A stretch of 64,000 bases of DNA from Anammoximicrobium sp964645045 (GTDB lineage Bacteria > Planctomycetota > Planctomycetia > Pirellulales > Pirellulaceae): assembly GCA_964645045.1 (NCBI GenBank), contig CAZXYZ010000023.1, positions 1 through 64,000 of the forward strand, written 5' to 3'. This document shows, one piece after another, positions 34,687 to 44,468 of the stretch (positions within the stretch are counted from its first letter, which is position 1; each line of letters starts with the position of its first letter). A model generated the notes under the pieces. It did no database searches, was not told the origin of the DNA, and saw only the letters and a list, made by a program, of their open reading frames with translations. The position numbers were made by a program, and so were the translations under genes.

Positions 34687-36816
34687 ATGCCTCATCCCGA
34701 CTATCCGCACCTGTTCAGCCCGTTGCGGATCGGCAATTTCGAGGTCCCCAACCGCGTCTGCCACGTGCCCACCGACATCAGTTCGGCCAATGCCGACGGC
34801 TCGGTCAACGAACGGGTGATTCGGTACCACGAGGAGATCGCCAAAGGTGGCTGCGGGCTGATCATTGTCGGAGCCTCGTCGCCGGATAAAGCCACGGGAC
34901 GCCCGACGGTCACGTGCGTGTGCGTCGACGAAGACCCGCTGATCCCCGGCCTGGCCGAACTTGCCGAAGCCATGCACCGGCACGGGGCTCGCTGCGCGGT
35001 CCAGATTCAAGCGCCAGGCCGCCAGGCAGCCTGGCCCCGCAAAGGTTTGCTGTCGGCCAGCGACCAGGTACTGGACATCCCCGGCTCGGCCGGCCACGAG
35101 GTCGTGTACGCGGAAGAGTTGGCTAAAGGCAAGTCGGTCCGCGCCATGACCGTCGAGGAGATTTACGAACTGGTGGACAAATTCGCCGAAGGCGCCTGGC
35201 GGGTCCAGCAGGCGGGCTTTGATTGCGTCGAACTACACGGCGCCCACGGCTACCTGATCGCCCAGTTCATGAGTCCCTACGTGAACAAGCGGCACGACCG
35301 TTTCGGTGGTGGCTTCCTAGGCCGGATGCGGTTCGTGTTGGAGATCGTCGCCCGCATTCAACGCAAGTGCGGCCGCGATTTCCCGATCGGTGTGCGCTAC
35401 TCCGGCGTCGAATGGGTGCCGGGCGGCCGCGAGTTGGACGAGACCGTCCAGGTCGCGCAGCTGCTCGAAGAACGCGGCGTGGCCTTCGTCGACATCAGCG
35501 CCGGGATCTTCGAAGCTCCGGGGACGGTGATGGACCCGATGTACTATCCTCAGGGGTGGAACACGTACGCGGCCGAAGAGGTCAAACGTCACGTCAAGAT
35601 CCCGGTGATTACCAGCCACACGCTGCGCGATCCGGATTACTGCGAACGGATCTTGGCCGAAGGTAAAGCCGACATCGTAGGCCTGTCGCGGCAGATGATC
35701 GCCGATCCCTATTGGGCGAATAAAGCCTTCGCCCGGCAGCCGCAGGAAATCCGCAAGTGCATCTCGTGCCTGGTCGGCTGCTGGCAAGAGTCGCTGATGA
35801 TCAAGCGGCACATGCGATGTACGATCAACCCGGCGGTGGGCGACGAGCGGTTCATCGAACTGGCGCCGGCCCGGACGGCATATCGGGTGGCCGTGGTGGG
35901 CGGCGGCCCCGGCGGCATGGAAGCGGCCCGGATCGCAACCTTGCGCGGGCACAAGGTGACCATCGTCGAGAAAACCGGCGAATTGGGCGGGGCGATTTTG
36001 TCCTGTTGTACGGTGCCCGGCAAGCACAAGATGCGTTGGTACGCGGATTGGCTTCGCTACCAGATGCACAAGCTGGGCGTCGAGGTCCATCTGCAGACCG
36101 AGGTCGGCACCGAGCAGCTCCGGCCGTTCGACGCCGTGATCCTGGCCACCGGCGCGCGATTCGCACGGCCCGATGTGCCGGGCATCGATTTGCCGCTGGT
36201 GGTCACCTTCGAGGACGTGCTGCGCTGCCACACGGAACGCTGCGAGTTCTATTGTTCCAGCAAGCCTTCGCCCGCGGCGTGTGGGCAGACCGTGCTCGTT
36301 TGGGGCGACCACTTCGGGGCGGCCGATACCGCGGAACGGCTGGCCTTCGAGGGCAGGCAGGTATTCGTAGTCACCGAGGCCGCCGAGTTTGCCCAGTGGA
36401 TGGAGCCGTGCCATCGCGACGTGATGTTCAAGCGTTTCGCCGGCGGCAACGGCGAGGGTTTGCGAGGCAACCCGTTTGCGAATCCGGTGACGGTCATTCC
36501 CCGTTCGACCGTGACGCACATCGGCCCCGCCGGCGAAGTCACCGTGTTGGACCAGACCTTCCGCAAATCAACGCTCCAGGTCGACAACGTGGTCTTGGCC
36601 CAACTCGAACCGGACAATGCCCTGTACGAGGAACTTCTCGCCAACGGCCAACGTGTCGTCCGGATCGGCGACTGCAAGCAGGTGCGGAACTTGCGTTCGG
36701 CCGTCATGGAAGGTGCCAACGTCGGACTCACGCTGGATACCCACCTGATGTTGAACGCCAACGCCGCCTTGATCGCCCGGCTGCCAACCGAAGTCACCGC
36801 CATCGCAAGCTTGTAA
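34687..36816 (+). CDS. NADH:flavin oxidoreductase/2,4-dienoyl-CoA reductase-type Fe-S flavoenzyme
   Basis: This 709-residue enzyme has an N-terminal Old-Yellow-Enzyme TIM barrel (about 1-345) with the catalytic-type HGAHGYL at 184-190. A four-cysteine Fe-S motif follows (Cys358, Cys361, Cys365, Cys378). The C-terminal half is an FAD/NAD domain opening with VAVVGGGPGGMEAAR at about 401-415. The layout equals that of FadH and of trimethylamine and steroid dehydrogenases, which reduce or oxidise C=C or C-N bonds using an internal electron chain. The substrate is not clear. There is no export signal, so it acts in the cytoplasm. Confidence 0.9.
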   Translation: MPHPDYPHLFSPLRIGNFEVPNRVCHVPTDISSANADGSVNERVIRYHEEIAKGGCGLIIVGASSPDKATGRPTVTCVCVDEDPLIPGLAELAEAMHRHGARCAVQIQAPGRQAAWPRKGLLSASDQVLDIPGSAGHEVVYAEELAKGKSVRAMTVEEIYELVDKFAEGAWRVQQAGFDCVELHGAHGYLIAQFMSPYVNKRHDRFGGGFLGRMRFVLEIVARIQRKCGRDFPIGVRYSGVEWVPGGRELDETVQVAQLLEERGVAFVDISAGIFEAPGTVMDPMYYPQGWNTYAAEEVKRHVKIPVITSHTLRDPDYCERILAEGKADIVGLSRQMIADPYWANKAFARQPQEIRKCISCLVGCWQESLMIKRHMRCTINPAVGDERFIELAPARTAYRVAVVGGGPGGMEAARIATLRGHKVTIVEKTGELGGAILSCCTVPGKHKMRWYADWLRYQMHKLGVEVHLQTEVGTEQLRPFDAVILATGARFARPDVPGIDLPLVVTFEDVLRCHTERCEFYCSSKPSPAACGQTVLVWGDHFGAADTAERLAFEGRQVFVVTEAAEFAQWMEPCHRDVMFKRFAGGNGEGLRGNPFANPVTVIPRSTVTHIGPAGEVTVLDQTFRKSTLQVDNVVLAQLEPDNALYEELLANGQRVVRIGDCKQVRNLRSAVMEGANVGLTLDTHLMLNANAALIARLPTEVTAIASL

Positions 36817-36882
36817 CACCGGCCGGGAATTTGGAGGTTTGCGGTTTTGTGGAAGTGAGCCTGAAACCACGCATCACGGGGA

Positions 36883-38205
36883 ATGATCATGACCGCGTCC
36901 AGCTTGAGATCGCTGCTGTTCTGTCTGGCCTGGTTTTCGATGGCAGCCGACGGGTGGACATTGGAAGCTACCGATGGAACCGGCGCCGCAGCCGGTTCGG
37001 TGGCGGAATCGGACGGACTGGTTGCTTCGCCCGAGCCCGGCTGGCCGCAATGGCGCGGCGCTCGCCGCGATGGAATTTCCTCCGCAACCGGTCTGCTGCC
37101 GGTCTGGCCGGAAAGCGGGCCCAAACTGCTTTGGAAGCGTGACGGGCTGGGCCAGGGCTGGTCGTCGCCGATCGTGGTGGACGGCCGGTTGTACGTGACC
37201 GGGGACGTCGGCGACGAACTGGTAGTCCTGGCGTTCGACTTGAATGGCCAGCCGCTGTGGAAGGGCAAGAACGGAGCGTCTTGGCAGGGCTCTTTTCCCG
37301 GCGCTCGGGCCTGCTGCGTCTATTCGCAAAATCGGTTGTACCACTTGAACGCGCACGGGCGTCTGGCGTGCTGGGACGCGGCAAAGGGAACCGAACAATG
37401 GGCGGTTGACGTGTTGGAGCGGTTTCAAGCATCCAACATCACCTGGGCGATCAGCGAATGTCTGTTGGTCGATGGACCGCGGGTCATCGTGACACCGGGC
37501 GGGCCGAAGACGCTGCTGGCCGCCTTGGACAAACACAACGGTCAAACGGTGTGGGCCAGCCGTCCGCTGGATGACGACCGCACGTCGTACTCGTCGCCGA
37601 TTCTGTTCCGCTTTGCCGGGCGCCGGTTGCTCGCCAACTGCTCGGCAGGCCACGGCTTTGGCGTGGATGCGGACGACGGCAGGCTGCTCTGGACGGTGCC
37701 GTTGCGGAACCGCTTCGAGACTAACGTCACGACGCCGGTGTACGGCAGTGGGCAGGTTTTCTATGTGACGCCTTACGCCGAAGAAGGGCGTGCCTACCGC
37801 CTGCGCGCCGCCGGCGATCAAATCACGGCCGAACAAGTGTGGCAGTCGCCGTTGGATACCGTCACCGGCGGCGGCGTGCTGGTCGGCAAGACGTTGTTCA
37901 CCGCCGGTTATCGTCAGAACAAGATCTGGTTTGCCGTCGATTGGGCAACCGGCCAAACCCGGCACGAGTTGGACGAGTTCACCACGGGCGCGGCGGTGTA
38001 CGCGGACGAACGTTTGTACATCTTCGACGAAAAGGGCACGCTGGGGATGGTCCGGCCCGGCGAAGATGGCCTGCAAGTCGCGGGCAAGTTGCAGTTGGTC
38101 ACCGCCCGCGTCCGCGATGCCTGGGCTCACCCGGTGTTGCTCGACGGCCGGTTGTATCTGCGCTACCACGACACGCTGTGGTGCTTTGACGTCAAGGGCG
38201 GCTAG
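36883..38205 (+). CDS. secreted PQQ-type beta-propeller protein
   Basis: This 440-residue protein has a signal peptide (to about residue 25) and an N-terminal PQWRGARRDG motif typical of planctomycete PQQ-like propeller proteins. Several propeller blades follow with the sequence type LYVTGDVGDELVVLAFDLNG and a W at each blade. No quinoprotein-type Cys pair or clear PQQ ligands are visible, so it is probably a binding scaffold and not a dehydrogenase. A second in-frame ATG lies at 36889. Its stop codon overlaps that of the opposite PhoD-like gene. Confidence 0.83.
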   Translation: MIMTASSLRSLLFCLAWFSMAADGWTLEATDGTGAAAGSVAESDGLVASPEPGWPQWRGARRDGISSATGLLPVWPESGPKLLWKRDGLGQGWSSPIVVDGRLYVTGDVGDELVVLAFDLNGQPLWKGKNGASWQGSFPGARACCVYSQNRLYHLNAHGRLACWDAAKGTEQWAVDVLERFQASNITWAISECLLVDGPRVIVTPGGPKTLLAALDKHNGQTVWASRPLDDDRTSYSSPILFRFAGRRLLANCSAGHGFGVDADDGRLLWTVPLRNRFETNVTTPVYGSGQVFYVTPYAEEGRAYRLRAAGDQITAEQVWQSPLDTVTGGGVLVGKTLFTAGYRQNKIWFAVDWATGQTRHELDEFTTGAAVYADERLYIFDEKGTLGMVRPGEDGLQVAGKLQLVTARVRDAWAHPVLLDGRLYLRYHDTLWCFDVKGG

Positions 38206-40091
38206 TCGAACCGCACGTGCAAGTCGGCCGGGTCATCCTCGGCCACGGAAGGCACCTTCGTGAACTCCCGGGTGTGCTGGCCCTGATCGCCGACGCGGAT
38301 CGTGTAGCTGCCCGCCTGAAAGACCTTGGGACGGAATTCCCGGCCCTTGATCCGCAGCGTGTACTCGATCTCGCCGTTGCTCTCATTCACGATCTGCACG
38401 ACGGGGTCTTCCAGGCCCACGATTTTCAGAATGGGCAACCAAGCCGCAGCGTGCCGGCCGTCGTTGTCCGTCTGCGCAATCGTGACTGGCCAGCCCGGAT
38501 ATGGCTTGGCGCCGGCAGCGGTGATGTCGACGTTTCGCGGCCAACACTCCATCGCGATCGTCCGCTGGGGCTTGTTGAACCGGACGATCCCAAATCCCGC
38601 GGCCCGCGTGGTCAGCTTGTCGTGGTTCGCTTCCGGTGATGGATTGGCGACGGCCCAGACCGTGATCTTGTTGCCGAAGCCATCGACATTCTGGCCCGTG
38701 TACTCGGGCTGGCCCGGCCGGCGGTTCCGGCCCGGCGCCGGCGGCGCCCACCAGCGCAGGTACAGGTTGGCGATCGAAGGGACGCAGAACGAGTAGCCGG
38801 CGTCGTCCCAATCCTCGATGCCATGCTGCATGACCGTTCCCAAATGCTGGTCGCCGGCGATGTGCAGGGCGAACGCCTTGCGCATTTCCGCCAACGCATG
38901 GTTCCGCCCGGACTGCGGCCAGCCGTTGGAATCGAGATCGGCGAGAATCCGGTTATCGTGGGTGCCGTGCAAGTGCGCACCGCCGCAGAAGATGGTCTGG
39001 CTAAGGACGGCTTTCATCTCGGCCTCGCGCCAGTCGGCAGCCCACGCGCGGAGGAATTCCAGCTGCCGCGCGCCCAACAGTTCCGCGCCGGGCACATCCA
39101 GTGCCTTGGGATCATAGTTCGGATCGGCCACATGGTCCGGACGCGGGCCCATCGGCGGCACCAGCCCCAGCGGCCCCGACTTGAACTTGCGGTCTTCGAG
39201 GATGGCAAAGCTGATCCCGCCCCAGTTCAAGGCGGTGTAGTAGACCCCGATCCCGCGCTGGACCGGTGTGGGATCGAACGGATCCGGCAAATGACTGGTC
39301 TGGGCCCGCTCGACCTCCTGGACGTATTCTACGGGCTTGAAGTACCCGCCATCGTCGCCCGTCGCCCGCTCTGCTTTCTTCCCGCCGGCGCCCCACAGGT
39401 TCGGATGTCCCACATCGTGGTCGTCCGGAATCGTCACGGTCGGCGTGTTGCGGATGACCTCGCCAAAATCCCGGCCGAATTTCAGCCAGTAGGCATAGTG
39501 GCGGTTGTGGTCGTAAACTTGGTCGCCGGAGAAGAACAGCAGGTCGGGCCGGACGCGTTTCAGGTTCTCGACGATGTCCGTCCGCGGAATGTCGCCGCCG
39601 TGGCCGGGGTAGATGGAATTCCCGGTAAAGGCGGCTACAACGATTTCCGGCTTGTCCACGGGATTCCGGCGGATCAGGCCCTCGTACACCGCCGACTCGC
39701 TATGCCGCACACGATACGGAACCTCCTGCGTCATGTCCCAAGGTTCGACGCGAAACGGCGCCGTCCATCCCGGGTTGACGATCGTGGCCGTCGCCGCCTC
39801 GTGCCACTGGCCGTCACGCTGGACTTCCAAGCGGACCGTACGAGGATCGCTGTCGGCCAGCGGATACAGCTGTGCGGTCAGTTTGAGGACCTTGTTGTGG
39901 ACGGTGTACAAGGCGAAACAGATTACTTGGTCCTTGGTGACCTGCGGGATCTGCAACAGATCGGGCTCCGCCTTGCGGTTGGGTTTGGCCTTTTTGGCCG
40001 GCTCGGCCGCCGGGACCGTGGCCAAGCCGGCGGCAATCGCCATGATCAGGAAGATGCCCCTGTTTCCGGGCGATATGAGGGTGCGGTGCAT
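38202..40091 (-). CDS. PhoD-like alkaline phosphatase/phosphodiesterase
   Basis: This 629-residue protein has an N-terminal signal anchor (about residues 8-28). A PhoD-like metallophosphoesterase domain follows: FSGDQVYDHN carries the metal-binding Asp, TIPDDHDVGHPN provides the DDHD motif, and HIAGDQHLGT provides the later Asp-x-His. PhoD enzymes cleave phosphodiesters and phosphomonoesters outside the cytoplasm with Ca and Fe. The ATG at 40091 has AAGGA upstream and is five codons inside the longest frame. The gene ends by overlapping the stop codon of the convergent PQQ-type gene. Confidence 0.82.
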   Translation of the reverse strand: MHRTLISPGNRGIFLIMAIAAGLATVPAAEPAKKAKPNRKAEPDLLQIPQVTKDQVICFALYTVHNKVLKLTAQLYPLADSDPRTVRLEVQRDGQWHEAATATIVNPGWTAPFRVEPWDMTQEVPYRVRHSESAVYEGLIRRNPVDKPEIVVAAFTGNSIYPGHGGDIPRTDIVENLKRVRPDLLFFSGDQVYDHNRHYAYWLKFGRDFGEVIRNTPTVTIPDDHDVGHPNLWGAGGKKAERATGDDGGYFKPVEYVQEVERAQTSHLPDPFDPTPVQRGIGVYYTALNWGGISFAILEDRKFKSGPLGLVPPMGPRPDHVADPNYDPKALDVPGAELLGARQLEFLRAWAADWREAEMKAVLSQTIFCGGAHLHGTHDNRILADLDSNGWPQSGRNHALAEMRKAFALHIAGDQHLGTVMQHGIEDWDDAGYSFCVPSIANLYLRWWAPPAPGRNRRPGQPEYTGQNVDGFGNKITVWAVANPSPEANHDKLTTRAAGFGIVRFNKPQRTIAMECWPRNVDITAAGAKPYPGWPVTIAQTDNDGRHAAAWLPILKIVGLEDPVVQIVNESNGEIEYTLRIKGREFRPKVFQAGSYTIRVGDQGQHTREFTKVPSVAEDDPADLHVRFD

Positions 40092-40484
40092 GTCTGGTCC
40101 TTTCAAAGCTCGAAACTTGTTGATGCGACGCCGCGACGGCCTTTTCGACCGGCACTCGCCTGACCGTGCTCTCTGAAATGCACCAAAGTTTATGCCAGAT
40201 TGCGGACAGAAAACAGGACCTTTCTGTGCGCCTTTCCGTGCGCCGCATCCGGGAAGCTCGCGCCGGCCACCGGGCGGGTTGTCAGCGTCGAGCCACGTTC
40301 AGATCCGGACCGCTTCGAAAAAAGAAGGACTGCGGTGATGAGTCGCCGCAGTCCAAGATGCATGCCGCACACGGAAAAGCCGCCCACACGGTCCGGAGGA
40401 CGCTGCTGAAAAAGTCGTGGGATAGGCTTCCAGCCTGTCAAGTTCTGGGCAGTCTCCAGAGAGAGGGGGCTCCGGCAGGCGGCC
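40092..40484. other. intergenic with a shared 25-bp element
   Basis: There is no gene here. At 40416-40440 lies CGTGGGATAGGCTTCCAGCC followed by TGTCA, which is the exact complement of 56776-56800. The rest holds GC-rich short repeats. Confidence 0.6.
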
Positions 40485-40612
40485 GCCCAATGCCACTGGC
40501 TTTGTAGCGGCACGGCGCGAGCCGTCCGGTATTACAGTCGTAAAACCGGGCGGCTTGCGCCGCTCCGCTAACAGGAGCGCCCCCAATGGTCCCAAAGTAA
40601 GCGGCATTGGGC
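40485..40612 (+). repeat. long near-palindromic element, copy 3 (family B)
   Basis: This 128-base element is nearly identical to 23025-23152. It has outer arms GCCCAATGCCACTGGCTTTG and CAAAGTAAGCGGCATTGGGC and an inner hairpin around AGTC. A fragment of one arm (CAAAGTGGGCGGCATTGGGC) recurs just downstream at 40692-40711. It lies between the same-strand DUF11 and PhoD-like genes. Confidence 0.87.
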
Positions 40613-40738
40613 TCTAGCCGCCGGTAATACCTGGCCTCGCGTTCCCGCCAAAACCCGCGGCTCGCGCCTTGCGGCTCACGATGTCCGTGTGCAAAGTGGG
40701 CGGCATTGGGCGGGGCGGTCGCCCCCACGGTCTTGCTA

Positions 40739-42934
40739 CTACCGCTTGTAGACGGGAGCCGAGGCGGCCGGTAATTCGCCAACTCGCTCCGCCTCCGGTT
40801 TCCGGTCGCTGGGGGAAGCCACCGCCGAGTTGTCCATCTTCCGCAGCAGGCCGCTGCCGTAGAACCGCGTGTTGTCTTCCGCGACCAACCGGGTGTCGGG
40901 ATCCGAGCATTGCACGGCGGCCCGGAACACGTGATTGCCGTCGCTTTGGGCTTTGGCCTTGACCGTCAACTTGACCACTTCCCTGGGGTTGATCCGGGCG
41001 ATCGGCTGAAAGACGACCTGGCCGGCTTGAATCTCGCCCGGCATTCCGTCCGTCGCCACCGGTTCGATCCCCTCCGAGAACTGCGCGACCACGTTAACCT
41101 GAGTCGCCGCTTTCGTTCCTCGATTGACCACGTTGATTTCGTAGACGACTTCCTGGCCGACCGGAATCGGGCCTTTGGGATCATTGACGCTCAGCTTCAG
41201 GTCCGCCACGGCTTCGACGTGCGTCGTCAGTTCGTCGGAGGCTTCGAGAGCCCCGTCGCCACGAACGGTGGCTTGGAACTGCAGCTCGCCGTCGGTCAGC
41301 AGTTCGCAGTCAAACCCGAGCATACGTTCCGTCGCCGGCGCGAGATCGCCCAACTGCCAGATCAATCCGGATGCCTCCGGCCGGACGTTGCCTACGCCCT
41401 GCAAGTAGCGGGTGCCCTGAGGCATCCGCACGAGGACCTGGACGTTGCGGGCGGTCGCGTTGCCCTTGTTGGCGACGCGTACGCCGTAGCTCCCGGCTCC
41501 GCCGGCGAATTCCATTTCCGGACCACTCGCTTCCACTTCAAGCTCGGCACGCTGGATTGTGACTTGATGCACGGCCTGCTGTTTCAAGCTGCCGGACCCG
41601 CTGGCCGTTGCGGCAATTTGCATCCCACCCGTCTGCCGCGCCGTGACTTCGAAGTCGAAGGTCTTGCTCGTTCCCGCAGCAATCGTGCCGACGTTCATCG
41701 TGTCGGAGGCATTGGGTCCCAGCGCGACATTGACCGCCACGTTTCGGGCGTCGCCGGTTCCCGGATTCGAGAGGACGATGGAGAACACCTTGGTTTCGCC
41801 GTAGACCATCTCGCTGGGGCCGTTCAGAACCACTTCCAGCAACGACTGCTTGACTTCGATGCGCGCCGTCGAGGCGACCGGCTGAAGCGACCAATCGAGG
41901 GACAGCTCGATCGGCTGACTAACGGTGGGGACAAGCTTCAAGGCCAAACCACTGGCCGCTTGGGCTTGCAGCTTTTCCAGATTCCAGAGAACTTGAGTCA
42001 CGCCTCCGTCGGTCTGGACTCGAGCGTCACCCGCGCCGGCTTCGGCCGTGACGACTCGAGCGCCGTCGGGCACGGCCACGCGAACCAAGACGCCCTTGGC
42101 TTCCGCCTCGCCTTGATTGGCCACTTGGATCTTGAAAACCGCCTCTTCGCCCAACTGCGCTGCAGGCGGGCCGACCACCTCCACACGCAACGCCGGCCCG
42201 GCGCTCTTGGCCAGCGTCAAGGGAGCATCGACCGCGGCCGGAGCCGCTGCGTTCGACGACTCCGCCGCTTCGACTCGCTGCGTGGGAATCGGCTTGGCAG
42301 CAACGTTCGCAGGGCTCGTCACGGGGACGTAAGGACGCTGGGTGCGCCGCGAAGAGACGCGCGGGGCCAGCGAATCATCCGCATCGGACGTCGGCGGAGC
42401 AGCTGACGGCGATACGGCCGACTGCGGGGCAACGGCTGCCGACGTTCTCCCGGTCAACGGTCTCTCCGGCGCCGCAGCGGGCGTGGCGGGAGGCGTAATG
42501 ACCGAATTCGGCTGGGGGTGTGAATCGGCCGTCGGCGACGCCGGTAACGTCGGCTCGGCGGGCGGAGCCTCGGGCTGCGGCGTGGAAGTTGGCGCCGTAT
42601 TTCGCTTGAGGACCGACCGCAGAGAACCAGATGACGGACCTTCGTCGACAGCCAGCATTGTTGCCGGATCCTGGTGGGCGGTTAACGCCACCGGAGGCTG
42701 GCCACTGCTGACAGCAGATCCGCTGGACACACTGGCAGCGTAGGCCGAGGTAATGCTTTGTCCTGCCGTCTTGTATTGATCCACCAGTTGTGAACCGCCG
42801 GATGCACCGTCAGCGCCGACGCCCTTTGCGGGAGACCAGAGCCGTGTTGCATCTTGTGCTTGGACCAACGCAGCCACAACGCAGCCGATCAAGACCACAG
42901 ACACCGTACCAGCGATCAGGCGGAAGCGAGACAT
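40739..42934 (-). CDS. DUF11-repeat surface protein
   Basis: This 731-residue protein has a signal peptide (about 1-27) and a long Pro/Ser/Ala-rich low-complexity stretch to about residue 260. At least three Ig-like DUF11-type repeats follow. Each has the pattern of conserved strands seen in FKIQVANQGEAEAKGVLV, VRVANKGNATARNVQV and YEINVVNRGTKAATQVNV. Such proteins are exported structural or adhesive surface proteins in planctomycetes. The ATG at 42934 has an AGGGAAA site upstream. The frame continues further upstream without coding character. Confidence 0.85.
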   Translation of the reverse strand: MSRFRLIAGTVSVVLIGCVVAALVQAQDATRLWSPAKGVGADGASGGSQLVDQYKTAGQSITSAYAASVSSGSAVSSGQPPVALTAHQDPATMLAVDEGPSSGSLRSVLKRNTAPTSTPQPEAPPAEPTLPASPTADSHPQPNSVITPPATPAAAPERPLTGRTSAAVAPQSAVSPSAAPPTSDADDSLAPRVSSRRTQRPYVPVTSPANVAAKPIPTQRVEAAESSNAAAPAAVDAPLTLAKSAGPALRVEVVGPPAAQLGEEAVFKIQVANQGEAEAKGVLVRVAVPDGARVVTAEAGAGDARVQTDGGVTQVLWNLEKLQAQAASGLALKLVPTVSQPIELSLDWSLQPVASTARIEVKQSLLEVVLNGPSEMVYGETKVFSIVLSNPGTGDARNVAVNVALGPNASDTMNVGTIAAGTSKTFDFEVTARQTGGMQIAATASGSGSLKQQAVHQVTIQRAELEVEASGPEMEFAGGAGSYGVRVANKGNATARNVQVLVRMPQGTRYLQGVGNVRPEASGLIWQLGDLAPATERMLGFDCELLTDGELQFQATVRGDGALEASDELTTHVEAVADLKLSVNDPKGPIPVGQEVVYEINVVNRGTKAATQVNVVAQFSEGIEPVATDGMPGEIQAGQVVFQPIARINPREVVKLTVKAKAQSDGNHVFRAAVQCSDPDTRLVAEDNTRFYGSGLLRKMDNSAVASPSDRKPEAERVGELPAASAPVYKR

Positions 42935-43313
42935 GGCATTTCCCTGCGAGATTTCGAAGACGCCAAAACGGCCGTGAAAAGCATGGACCGGATGCCGAAT
43001 CCGGTGCAAACGGTCAGCGCAGGCCGGGAACTCGGTTTCCGACTTCCGCGCACGAGATCTGATAAACTCTGGCGGTAATATCGGTCCGTATGACTTTCAG
43101 GGTTTAGCCAACTTTTCCGGATTTGTGGAATAGCGGAAATGCGGGAAATAGGAGACTTGGCGGGTCGTCAGAAGGGCCGTGATGGGACCGTTGCGCATCG
43201 TAACCCGATGCGTCAGCGAGGGAGTGCGGCGTTGGGCGAGGGAGTGCGGTGTTTCCTCGCCAACGGTTCGCGTTCACGGTGATCCGCTGCTAGCGTCTTG
43301 CGGAACAGTCCGT
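42935..43313. other. intergenic with one arm of the TAACCCGA element
   Basis: The region lies between the DUF11 gene start and the end of the CsrA-REC gene. At 43199-43219 it holds GTAACCCGATGCGTCAGCGAG, which differs from the arm at 4161-4180 at one base. A GGGAGTGCGG word is repeated next to it. The DUF11 promoter should lie in the first 150 bases; I cannot assign boxes. Confidence 0.5.
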
Positions 43314-44090
43314 TCAAGATCCCGCCCCGGCGTGTACGGGCAGTCCTGTCTGATCGGCTACCGCGTGGACCAAGTCCTCGACATCCACGGGTTTGGAAAA
43401 CCAACGGTCGATGCCGCCGACACCGGTAGCCACGCCCAGCGAGGACGGATCGGTTGCGCTAACGGCGAATAACTTGAGCTTGGACAACGCCGCGGTCGAA
43501 CGAACTTCCCGCACGAACGAGGCACCGTCGCAGCGCGGCATCAGCATGTCCAGCAAGACGACGTCGGGTGGAGCGTGCAGCGACAGGTAATCCAGGGCGT
43601 CTCGCCCATCGCAAGCCAGGGTTACGTCGAATCCGCTGAGGCGGAGAAAACCGCCGAGCAGTTCACGCTGGTTCTCGTCATCCTCCACCAGCAGAGCGCG
43701 AGGGGCCTGCGAGACGGGACCTTCGATGACCTCGCCGGCTTCCCGGTCCAATGTTTGGAGTTCCTGAAAGACGTCCGACACGAGTTGCAGGGCTTCGCCA
43801 TCGCCGCCGCAACGCTCCAAACTGCGATGCAGCTGGTTCAGCACCACCGAGGCGCGATCCAGACGCTCGCGGACGGCTTGGTGCAACCGGCTGAGCTGGA
43901 CGGCGGCTGCTTCCTCGGCCGTGAATTCGACAGACTTCAGACCGGACACCTCATGCCGGACGACGGGAATCTCCGCCGGCGCTTCGATCCCCAGCCGGGT
44001 GCGGTTTCCGCGAATGCGCAAAACTTCAATCGTGATTCCCAGCGTGGGAAAAAGAAGCTTTTCGGTTTCCTTACGGGTGAGGACCAACAT
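43314..44090 (-). CDS. CsrA-response regulator receiver fusion
   Basis: Residues 1-50 are a complete CsrA/RsmA domain (LVLTRKETEKL, IRGNRTRLGIEAP, IPVVRHEV). The RNA-contact residues equivalent to Leu4, Arg6 and Arg44 are kept; the last is Arg45 here. Residues about 56-118 form a helical, coiled-coil-like linker. Residues about 131-246 are a receiver domain with acidic pocket (Glu136, Asp137), phospho-acceptor Asp181 in LLDMLMP and Lys233 in FSKPV. CsrA binds GGA motifs near ribosome binding sites of mRNAs; here phosphorylation could control binding or dimerisation (inference). The start has a strong AGGAGG site. A PAS histidine kinase gene lies divergent, 378 bases away. Confidence 0.92.
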   Translation of the reverse strand: MLVLTRKETEKLLFPTLGITIEVLRIRGNRTRLGIEAPAEIPVVRHEVSGLKSVEFTAEEAAAVQLSRLHQAVRERLDRASVVLNQLHRSLERCGGDGEALQLVSDVFQELQTLDREAGEVIEGPVSQAPRALLVEDDENQRELLGGFLRLSGFDVTLACDGRDALDYLSLHAPPDVVLLDMLMPRCDGASFVREVRSTAALSKLKLFAVSATDPSSLGVATGVGGIDRWFSKPVDVEDLVHAVADQTGLPVHAGAGS

Positions 44091-44097
44091 GGAAATG

Positions 44098-44103
44098 CCT
44101 CCT
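44098..44103 (-). promoter_or_regulatory. AGGAGG ribosome binding site of the CsrA-REC gene
   Basis: On the minus strand AGGAGG lies seven bases before the ATG at 44090. It fixes this start over the longer frame, which begins at 44276. The GGA triplets here are also the type of site CsrA itself recognises, so autoregulation is possible. Confidence 0.8.
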
Positions 44104-44468
44104 GGAATTCTGCTCGAAAGAAGCGGCAGAGTTCCGTCCCGCAAGTGAACGAGAACCCGGCCACGGGAGCAATCGCTCGGCATCATTGCCGGACAGGTCT
44201 GCACAAAGACGAGGATGGAGATCAATTCCATGCGACTGACGAGCCGTATTTTGCGACAGGCGAAGAATTGCAGCAAGATCAGTTTTGCTGGTTTTCCGAT
44301 GCAGCCGAGAGATCTTTAGCGGCCAACGGTTCGCCGGACTGCAAGGAGTCGTGACTTCCGTGACGCGTTTTGTCATAATGACGGGCGGGGGGAGGCGTTA
44401 AGGTAGGACAAATGGAGAAGTCCAGGCACGGTCTCTGGGTTGCTTCATCCTCGCATGGGGGCATAGCT

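Noticed and set aside
44091..44468. Promoter boxes between the CsrA-REC and kinase genes
   Set aside because: A CATAAT word near 44374 could be a -10 box, but no matching -35 stands out and planctomycete promoters are poorly defined.
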